Source: an uncultured Oscillospiraceae bacterium
GTDB lineage: Bacteria > Bacillota > Clostridia > Oscillospirales > Oscillospiraceae
Direction: 5' to 3'
Length of the DNA stretch: 48,930 nt
Assembly: GCA_900756575.1 (NCBI GenBank)
Contig: CAAEKQ010000014.1
Coordinates: forward strand, 1 to 48,930
Shown here: positions 43,031-48,930 of the stretch, piece after piece
Layout: the number at the start of each line of letters is the position of its first letter
How positions within the stretch are numbered: the first letter of the stretch is position 1
The notes under the pieces: model-generated
Seen by the model: only the letters and a program-made list of their open reading frames with translations
Database searches by the model: none
What the model was told of the DNA's origin: nothing
Made by a program: the position numbers and the translations under genes

Positions 43031-44456
43031 ACGATTTGCCGTCCAGTTTCGCAACAGCCTTTTGATGAAGGTCGTGCTGGTGATGCTCGTGGTAACGGCG
43101 GTGCTTCTGATTTATCAGACCACCTCCCCGGTGCGCATTACGGAGAGCATGATCTTCTCCTATAAGCACAAAATGCTCCTGGGCGAGGCGGAAACGGTGG
43201 CGTCCTCTCTTTCCAGCAGTCAGAATCTCACCAGCCAGGGAGCCGAGGAGATTATGAGTGTGCTGGGAACCCGGGATATGGGCCAGGTGGTGATTACCGA
43301 CGGAGACGGCGTGGTGCTCTACAGCTCCAACCTGTCCGTTTCGCCGGTGGGCAGCTGCACCCTTTACCCGGAGATTGTTTCGGCCCTGCGGGGAAATGAT
43401 GCGTTCCGGTGCAGCTTTACCGGCGATGCCTTCGTAAGCCGGGGGGCGATTCCCGTCATGTTCGGAGGCGACACCATCGGCTGCGTGTATATGGTGGAGA
43501 TCGACTCAGAGCAGGCGGAACTGCTGACCAGTATTCAGAACAACGCGGTGCGTACTTCGATTATTACTGTACTGGTATCACTGATATTGTACGTTGTGTT
43601 TGGCCTGGTGGTCATCCGAAAGAATGAGAGCCTGCTGCAATCCATTCGGCGGGTGCAGGACGGCGACTATGAGCACCGGGTGGAGGTCAAGGGTAAGGAT
43701 GAATTCGCAGTACTTGCCAATGAGTTCAATGCGCTGACGGATCGGCTCCAGCAGACAGAGCAGATTCGGCGGCAGTTTGTATCCGACGCCTCTCATGAAC
43801 TTCGAACGCCGCTGGCTGCCATGCGGCTGCTGTCCGATTCCATTTTGCAGAACGATATGGATCAGGACACCATCCGGGAATTTGTTCAGGATATCTCCGG
43901 CGAGGCAGATCGGCTGACCCGGATGACCTCCAAGCTCCTGAATCTCACCGCCCTGGACAGCCGTCAGTTCACCCCTACGGAAACGGAACCGGTGAATCTG
44001 GGTGAATGCTGCAAAAAGGCCGTGCGAATGCTTGGCCCCTATGCCAAAGAGATGGGCGCGGAGATTGAGCAGAGCTCTGAGGACAACTGCTATGTGATGG
44101 CCCGGGAGGACGATATCTTCCAGCTGGTTCTGAACCTGGCGGAAAACGGCGTAAAATACAGTCAAACGGGCGGACAGGTGCGCCTGATTGCTTATTCTCA
44201 GGGCGGTACGGCGATTTTAATTGTAGAGGATAATGGCGTGGGCATTCCGGAAAACGAGCTGGAGCGGATCTTCCAGCGGTTTTACCGGGTGGATAAAGCG
44301 CGCTCCCGGGAGGCAGGCGGCACCGGCTTGGGCCTTGCCATTGTCCGGGAAACCGCAGAGAAATTTGGCGGCACCGTTACCGCAGCCAACCGTTCCCAGG
44401 GCGGCGCACGGTTTACGGTACAGTTTCCACGCTATCAGTGGGAGGGCGAGCCATGA
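43008..44456 (+). CDS. Sensor histidine kinase
   Basis: 482 residues from a TTG start that overlaps the response regulator by 23 bases; the first ATG is residue 20, without a Shine-Dalgarno site, so the start is uncertain. A membrane helix (about 20-36), an extracytoplasmic sensor domain, a second helix (about 185-205) and a HAMP domain lead to the H-box SDASHELRTPLAAMRL (His263). The ATPase has N-box VLNLAENGVKYS, G1 VEDNGVGIPENE and G2 GGTGLGLAI. It most likely phosphorylates the regulator encoded upstream. The stimulus is unknown. Confidence 0.93.
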   Translation: MAIISRLKRFAVQFRNSLLMKVVLVMLVVTAVLLIYQTTSPVRITESMIFSYKHKMLLGEAETVASSLSSSQNLTSQGAEEIMSVLGTRDMGQVVITDGDGVVLYSSNLSVSPVGSCTLYPEIVSALRGNDAFRCSFTGDAFVSRGAIPVMFGGDTIGCVYMVEIDSEQAELLTSIQNNAVRTSIITVLVSLILYVVFGLVVIRKNESLLQSIRRVQDGDYEHRVEVKGKDEFAVLANEFNALTDRLQQTEQIRRQFVSDASHELRTPLAAMRLLSDSILQNDMDQDTIREFVQDISGEADRLTRMTSKLLNLTALDSRQFTPTETEPVNLGECCKKAVRMLGPYAKEMGAEIEQSSEDNCYVMAREDDIFQLVLNLAENGVKYSQTGGQVRLIAYSQGGTAILIVEDNGVGIPENELERIFQRFYRVDKARSREAGGTGLGLAIVRETAEKFGGTVTAANRSQGGARFTVQFPRYQWEGEP

Positions 44457-45766
44457 AACGAGTTTTGACCTTAATGTTGGCCCTCTGCCTGATCTTCTCC
44501 GGCTGCGGGGCCCAGAAAACAAATGGCCAGGGCAACCAGGTGCTGTTTTATTATGAGCAGCGTGGCGCTTCAGAACTGACGGCGGATTCTATGATTGCAT
44601 CGGAAAGCCGCAATACCTATGCCGGTGCATTGGGCCCGGTACTGGAGCTGTATTTCCGCGGCCCCAAACAAGATAGTTTAATTTCTCCGTTCCCGGATGG
44701 GACAGAGGTAATTTCCGTATCCCAGGAGAACGGCACCACTGAGCTAACCCTGTCCAATGCGTTCTTCTCCCTGCAAGGGGTGAATTTGGCGGTGGCCTGT
44801 GCCTGCCTGACACAAACGGTTTGCGCCTATACCGGCGAGCTAAGCATGACCCTTTCCGATGAGCTGGGGCGGATCCATATGGAGCTGACCCCGGACAGCT
44901 TCTTGATTCAGGACAAATACCAGACGGATACCGACCAGATGTTCACCCTGTATTTCCCCTCGGAGGATCGGCGCTATGTGATCCCCGAACTCCGGGAGGC
45001 CACCCTCAGCGAAAACGAGACGGCAGAAGCCTATCTGCTGCGGGAGCTGCTGGCCGGGCCGCAAACCAGCGGCTTGCAGGCGGCGATGCCCGATGGAACG
45101 GAGGTTTTGGATGTTTCCACCAACGGCAGCATCTGCACCGTGGATTTGTCCGGTGCATTCTATGACAATGCGTTTTCCGGGGATTACGGTCTGTATACCG
45201 CCATCTACAGTATAGTAGACACCCTGACCGGCCTGGATTCCGTAGACTCCGTGATCTTTCTGAAGGACGGCGCGTCTATCGGCGGTAGCGGCATTATGCT
45301 GCTGGGTGAACCAATTACCCGGGATGCCCGTGTAATCGGCCCGGTGCACAATGCCGGGGGCGAGGTGGATGTGAACCTCTACACCCTCCAGCGGATAAGC
45401 GGCGATCCCTTTGCGGTTCCGGTGCGGGTGAAGCAGCAGGTATCGGCGCCCACAGCGGAGGCAGTGCTCAATGATCTGCTGGGCTTTATACCGCCCCAGG
45501 GGTTCTATAATCCTGTTCCATTTGGCACGGAGCTGCTGAGTGTCAGCGTGTCTGGCAGTGTGTGCTATGTGGACTTGTCCCGGGAGTTTGTGCCCGGCAA
45601 TGATACCGAGGAGAGAGAACGGGAAGCGGTCTGGGCGCTGGTTCAGACCCTCACCGGGCTGGATTCCATCAATTCTGTGGCCCTGACCATCGAAGGCGAG
45701 GCGGGGGGCCTGAGCTATGTGGATCTCTCTGAACCGCTCACCAGAAAAATGGTGCGGCTGCATTGA
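44453..45766 (+). CDS. Lipoprotein with GerMN (sporulation/germination) repeats
   Basis: 437 residues from the ATG at 44453, which overlaps the kinase stop (ATGA); GGAGGGCGAG precedes it. Lipobox FSGC near residue 18. Three related GerMN-type repeats appear, at about 45-130, 165-265 and 325-430, each with a DGTEVLDVS/FGTELLSVS-like strand and VDLSGAF/VDLSREF-like ending. GerM-type proteins act in spore formation and germination at the membrane surface in Bacillus; others in the family are partners of cell-wall machines. In this operon it could be the sensor partner or a target of the kinase. Confidence 0.85.
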   Translation: MKRVLTLMLALCLIFSGCGAQKTNGQGNQVLFYYEQRGASELTADSMIASESRNTYAGALGPVLELYFRGPKQDSLISPFPDGTEVISVSQENGTTELTLSNAFFSLQGVNLAVACACLTQTVCAYTGELSMTLSDELGRIHMELTPDSFLIQDKYQTDTDQMFTLYFPSEDRRYVIPELREATLSENETAEAYLLRELLAGPQTSGLQAAMPDGTEVLDVSTNGSICTVDLSGAFYDNAFSGDYGLYTAIYSIVDTLTGLDSVDSVIFLKDGASIGGSGIMLLGEPITRDARVIGPVHNAGGEVDVNLYTLQRISGDPFAVPVRVKQQVSAPTAEAVLNDLLGFIPPQGFYNPVPFGTELLSVSVSGSVCYVDLSREFVPGNDTEEREREAVWALVQTLTGLDSINSVALTIEGEAGGLSYVDLSEPLTRKMVRLH

Positions 45767-45791
45767 CAGAGCGTGTTTATCGTGCTAAAGT
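45763..45791 (+). promoter_or_regulatory. Possible metY promoter overlapping the stop of the GerMN gene
   Basis: TTGACA (45763-45768), 17 bases, TAAAGT (45786-45791). The expected start falls inside the terminator hairpin that follows. Confidence 0.45.
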
Positions 45792-45833
45792 ATACCCTAT
45801 GAGAATGTTATTATCTCATAGGGTATTTTTTCG
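45791..45833 (+). terminator. Terminator between the GerMN gene and metY
   Basis: TATACCCTATGAGA pairs with TCTCATAGGGTA, followed by TTTTTT. It closes the two-component operon. Confidence 0.85.
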
Positions 45834-45890
45834 GCCATCTACGCACTGGCAAGCTGATTTTAGGATGGCGCAAAGGAAGGAGCGGCTAGT

Positions 45891-47171
45891 ATGCCACAAA
45901 ACATCGAAACAAAATGTGTTCAGGGAGGCTATACTCCCGGAAATGGGGAGCCTCGTCAGATTCCGATTATTCAGAGTACTACGTTTAAATATGCCACCTC
46001 CGAGGACATGGGCAAGCTCTTTGACCTGGAGGCCAGTGGATATTTCTATTCCCGACTCCAGAATCCCACCTGCGACTATGTGGCAGCAAAAATTGCCGAG
46101 CTGGAGGGCGGTACGGCGGCCATGCTGACTTCCTCCGGTCAGGCGGCCAACTTCTTCGCACTGTTTAATATTGTGGGCTGCGGCGACCATATCGTTGCGT
46201 CCTCCTCCATTTACGGTGGTACCTTCAACCTCATCAGCGTTACCATGGCGAAGATGGGCATAGAGACCACGTTCGTTAGCCCTGATGCCACGGAGGAGGA
46301 ACTGAATGCCGCCTTCCGGCCCAACACCAAGGCTATGTTCGGCGAGACTATTGCCAATCCGGCTCTGACGGTGCTGGATATTGAGCTGTTTGCCAAGGTG
46401 GCCCACGCCCATGGGGTGCCGCTGATTGTGGACAACACCTTTGCAACCCCTGTCAACTGCCGTCCCTTTGAGTGGGGCGCGGACATTGTTACCCATTCTA
46501 CTACCAAATATATGGACGGTCACGGTGCCTGCGTAGGCGGCGCCATTGTAGACAGCGGTAACTTCGACTGGATGGCCCATAAGGACAAGTTTCCTGGTCT
46601 CACCACCCCTGATGAGAGCTATCACGGCATTACTTACGCTGAAAAGTTCGGTCAGGGCGGCGCGTTCATCACCAAGTGTACCGCACAGCTCATGCGGGAT
46701 CTTGGCTCCACACAGTCCCCTCAGAGCGCGTTTATGCTGAATCTGGGGCTGGAGAGCCTTCATGTTCGGATGCCACGACACTGCGAAAACGGTCAGGCGG
46801 TGGCGGAATTCCTGAATCAGCATCCCAAGATTGCCTATGTGAACTACTGCGGCCTGCCCGGGGACCGGTATTACAAGCTGGCACAGAAATATCTGCCCAA
46901 CGGCTCCTGCGGTGTGGTATCCTTTGGACTGAAGGGCGGACGGGCTGCCGCTGAGACGTTTATGAAGCATCTCAAGCTGGCCGCCATTGAGACCCATGTG
47001 GCCGACGCACGCACCTGCTGCCTGAATCCCGCCACCAGCACCCACCGGCAGATGACCGACGAGCAGTTGAAGGCCGCGGGTGTCCCTGCCGAGCTGGTTC
47101 GTATGAGCTGCGGCCTCGAGAGTAAGGACGATCTGATTGCGGATATCGCACAGGCGCTGGATGCGATTTGA
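45891..47171 (+). CDS. metY: O-acetylhomoserine sulfhydrylase (MetY)
   Basis: 426 residues, PLP fold type I, Cys/Met metabolism family. The PLP lysine is Lys206 in THSTTKYMDG; the preceding LIVDNTFATP and YSRLQNPTCDYVAAKIAELE are family signatures. The enzyme makes homocysteine from O-acetylhomoserine and sulfide, a direct sulfhydrylation step to methionine. Length and SSGQAANFFALFNI favour the MetY subgroup over cystathionine gamma-synthase. GGAAGGAG is placed before the ATG. The leader is too short for a SAM riboswitch. Confidence 0.94.
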   Translation: MPQNIETKCVQGGYTPGNGEPRQIPIIQSTTFKYATSEDMGKLFDLEASGYFYSRLQNPTCDYVAAKIAELEGGTAAMLTSSGQAANFFALFNIVGCGDHIVASSSIYGGTFNLISVTMAKMGIETTFVSPDATEEELNAAFRPNTKAMFGETIANPALTVLDIELFAKVAHAHGVPLIVDNTFATPVNCRPFEWGADIVTHSTTKYMDGHGACVGGAIVDSGNFDWMAHKDKFPGLTTPDESYHGITYAEKFGQGGAFITKCTAQLMRDLGSTQSPQSAFMLNLGLESLHVRMPRHCENGQAVAEFLNQHPKIAYVNYCGLPGDRYYKLAQKYLPNGSCGVVSFGLKGGRAAAETFMKHLKLAAIETHVADARTCCLNPATSTHRQMTDEQLKAAGVPAELVRMSCGLESKDDLIADIAQALDAI

Positions 47172-47234
47172 CGAAAATCACAAAAATCTGCTGCAAAATT
47201 GCACGAATTAAGCAGCCGGATTTGTGTAGAATGC

Positions 47235-47263
47235 TTGACTTCCGAAAATGCGTATGCTATACT
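47235..47263 (+). promoter_or_regulatory. Promoter of the 52-residue membrane protein
   Basis: TTGACT (47235-47240), 17 bases, TATACT (47258-47263). Confidence 0.8.
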
Positions 47264-47298
47264 TTCCTATGTGAAATGAATGGGGGCAGGTGAAAACA

Positions 47299-47457
47299 AT
47301 GATCGTACTGTTTATGCTTGGTCTGACGTGTCTTGCCATTGCGGGTATGAAGTATGTAGAGGGCATCAGTCTCTCTCTCATCGTTTATGCAGTGGTTGGC
47401 GTTGTGTGCGTTGTCGCCTATCTGGTCAACCTTGTCAGAAAGAAAATGGAAAAGTAG
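47299..47457 (+). CDS. Small two-helix membrane protein
   Basis: 52 residues, starting MIVLFMLGLTCLAIAGMKYV. Two membrane segments (about 1-17 and 25-45) flank a short loop; the tail is basic (VRKKMEK). An in-frame GTG at 47290 is a possible alternative start but lies too close to the Shine-Dalgarno GGGGGCAGG. It has a consensus promoter and its own terminator, so it is an independent unit. No family recognised. Confidence 0.75.
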   Translation: MIVLFMLGLTCLAIAGMKYVEGISLSLIVYAVVGVVCVVAYLVNLVRKKMEK

Positions 47458-47470
47458 TCCATAACGGAAC

Positions 47471-47509
47471 AATACCGCGGCATCTGTCTTTCAGATGTCG
47501 CGGTATTTT
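47471..47509. terminator. Terminator after the small membrane protein
   Basis: AATACCGCGGCATCTG pairs with CAGATGTCGCGGTATT (one mismatch) and ends TTTTG. It lies 13 bases after the stop. Confidence 0.9.
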
Positions 47510-47513
47510 GCAG

Positions 47514-47723
47514 CTACAGGGAGTAATCCTCTTTGTCATATTTGGTAAAATCCACGGCGGCGGGCTTAGGCGGCACCCGGCGCAGGGGATTATAGCGGAA
47601 CCGGCGGCAATGATCCCCTGCGTCCCGAATGCCCTTTTTGCGGCAGATCACCGTGTCGGGTTCCGCCGGCGCGGCATAGCGGCAGTAGGTACAGCGGGGC
47701 TCAATATTTTTGCGAAACAGCAT
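47514..47723 (-). CDS. Small Cys-containing protein, possible zinc ribbon
   Basis: 69 residues. Cysteines come as CTYC near residue 11, then single cysteines at ICRKKG and DHCRRF, a C-x2-C-x(n)-C-x(n)-C spacing that could bind one metal. AGGAGG lies before the ATG. The C-terminus is basic and proline-rich, then acidic. I do not know the family's function. It is followed downstream on its strand by the terminator at 47471-47509. Confidence 0.75.
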   Translation of the reverse strand: MLFRKNIEPRCTYCRYAAPAEPDTVICRKKGIRDAGDHCRRFRYNPLRRVPPKPAAVDFTKYDKEDYSL

Positions 47724-47765
47724 GGAAAATCCTCCTGAATTGGATGGTAATGATTCTTGCTTCCA

Positions 47766-48930
47766 TTATATCCGATTTCCACGCCGATGGAAAGCCCCTT
47801 TTGCGCCGGAAAACAGAGAAACTGCTACGAATATCAATCCCAGCAGCAGTGCGGTGCTCAGAGAGACCGTCAGTGCCCGCCGGAAGCTCAGTCGGGCGAT
47901 GGTGGTGACCTGACCGGCGAGAATGGCAGAGACGGAATCATTCCAGCCCAGCGCCACGGAGAGCAGCCAAACCAGTCCTGCGGAGAGAAAACCGTGGAGC
48001 AGCTTACCAAAGAAATAGGTGCGGGTGCTAAGACCGCTTTGCCCGATAAAGGACAATACCTGGCAGTGTACCGACAGCCCAGCCCAGCCCAGAATAAACG
48101 CTGCCATGCACATTCGGCTTCCAAGAGAAGCGGCCATATCCCGAAGGCTCCAAACTCCGGAGGTCATTTCAATGGCGCCGGACAGAAGACTTTCCGCCAT
48201 ATCCTGCCGCAGGCCCAGATTTCCCAGCAGCGTAGAGAGCAGCATGGCCAGGTGCGTAATCACGCCGGTGAGGAACAGCAGGCGAATCACCACGGTAAAG
48301 AAAATCACGAACGCGCATATATTCAGGGTGGAGGAGAAGGCGTTTTTCACCGCTTCGATGAAAATCACTGTGAGACTGCGGTTGTGGGTAAATGGCAGCA
48401 CTGCATTGCCGGAGGTTACGGTGCCCTTGCCGTAAAACCGAAACACGATCCCCACAAGAATGGACGCTGCTACATGCGCCCCGTAGAGCCAAAGCCCCGC
48501 CTTGGAGCTGGAGAAGATCCCGGCCCCTACGACGCCGAGAATAAACGCGGGCCCGGAGTTATTGCAGAAGCTCAAAAGCCGCTCGGCTTCGTCCCGGCTG
48601 CACTGACCGGATTCGTACAGGGAGATGGCGGTTCGCGCACCAACAGGATAGCCCCCGATGATGCCCAAGAGAAACGCTCCGGCACAGCATCCGCCCACCC
48701 GAAACAGCGGGGCCATCAATGGCTGCATCAGGGTTCCCAGTGCCCTAATAATTCCAGAATCCACGCACAACGTTGAGAGCACAAAGAACGGAAACAGCGA
48801 CGGCAGAATCACGTTGAGACACAGCTGCACCCCGTCTCCGGCGGCGGAAATCGACTGCTTGGGCAGTAGCAGCAGGGACAGGATCATCAGCCCAATGCCC
48901 AGGGAAAATGCTCCGTCCCGAAACCTGGGA
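47766..48930 (-). CDS. ylbJ: Sporulation integral membrane protein YlbJ (SpoVV type), 5' end at window edge
   Basis: At least 373 residues from ATG 48887; the frame stays open through 14 more codons to the edge, reading PRFRDGAFSLGIGL, which looks like part of the natural N-terminus, so the gene probably starts outside. Two nucleoside-transporter/FeoB Gate-type repeats are visible (VILPSLFPFFVLSTLCV, GIIGGYPVGARTAISLYESG, FCNNSGPAFILGVVG). The Bacillus YlbJ/SpoVV protein helps bring dipicolinic acid to the forespore. With spoIVB this supports a sporulating host. Confidence 0.88.
   Translation of the reverse strand, partial: PRFRDGAFSLGIGLMILSLLLLPKQSISAAGDGVQLCLNVILPSLFPFFVLSTLCVDSGIIRALGTLMQPLMAPLFRVGGCCAGAFLLGIIGGYPVGARTAISLYESGQCSRDEAERLLSFCNNSGPAFILGVVGAGIFSSSKAGLWLYGAHVAASILVGIVFRFYGKGTVTSGNAVLPFTHNRSLTVIFIEAVKNAFSSTLNICAFVIFFTVVIRLLFLTGVITHLAMLLSTLLGNLGLRQDMAESLLSGAIEMTSGVWSLRDMAASLGSRMCMAAFILGWAGLSVHCQVLSFIGQSGLSTRTYFFGKLLHGFLSAGLVWLLSVALGWNDSVSAILAGQVTTIARLSFRRALTVSLSTALLLGLIFVAVSLFSGAKGAFHRRGNRI

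Noticed and set aside
45769..45890. SAM or T-box riboswitch before metY
   Set aside because: The leader is under 100 bases and contains only a simple terminator stem.

Overview
The window looks like chromosome from an anaerobic, spore-forming, moderately GC-rich Firmicute, probably a gut clostridium of the Oscillospiraceae type. The reasons are spoIVB, ylbJ and GerM-domain genes, a CIRCE operator on clpB, an iron-sulfur formate dehydrogenase complex, Feo iron uptake, consensus TTGACA-N17-TATAAT promoters and AGGAGG ribosome binding sites. The species call is inference.

Layout. (1) 1-7920: a formate module. A leftward operon encodes NuoE-like, thioredoxin-like [2Fe-2S], NuoF-like and catalytic formate dehydrogenase subunits, then a formate/nitrite channel cut by the window edge. 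A Crp/Fnr regulator and fdhD run divergently. Nested palindromes lie between the two promoters. (2) 7930-9646: a trpA remnant and a secreted leucine-rich-repeat/SLH protein. (3) 9753-13553: a heterodimeric ABC exporter behind a short leader hairpin. (4) 13565-20380: a leftward iron/metal cluster read from a strong promoter flanked by CTAAC/GTTAG palindromes: feoA, feoA, feoB, a Cys-rich FeoB partner, a DtxR-like winged-helix protein, a 40-aa membrane peptide, an AraC-type regulator, a DUF6110-like protein and a P1B-type ATPase. The last pair resembles the FezA/FezB pair that builds ferrosomes (iron-storage organelles). (5) 20304-22582: an old-yellow-enzyme-type reductase followed by a 160-bp hairpin element (MITE-like) inserted at its stop codon. 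(6) 22621-27108: a lipoprotein with an Asp/Tyr-only tail, a DUF2442-like protein and a MalT-type regulator. (7) 27300-29560: a decayed region with GNAT and amidohydrolase pseudogenes and a tRNA-Thr beside a duplicated copy of its own 3' end. (8) 29611-48930: housekeeping and sporulation genes: spoIVB, clpB, a topoisomerase IV-like pair, YitT, a transglutaminase-fold lipoprotein, uracil-DNA glycosylase, D-Ala-D-Ala carboxypeptidase, a ComEA/two-component/GerMN operon, metY, two small proteins and ylbJ.

The most interesting parts are the candidate ferrosome locus fused to a Feo operon with its own regulators, the operator array in front of it, the nested palindromes at the formate promoter, the MITE, and the tRNA-Thr scar. 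All functional statements rest on motif reading; no database search was possible.
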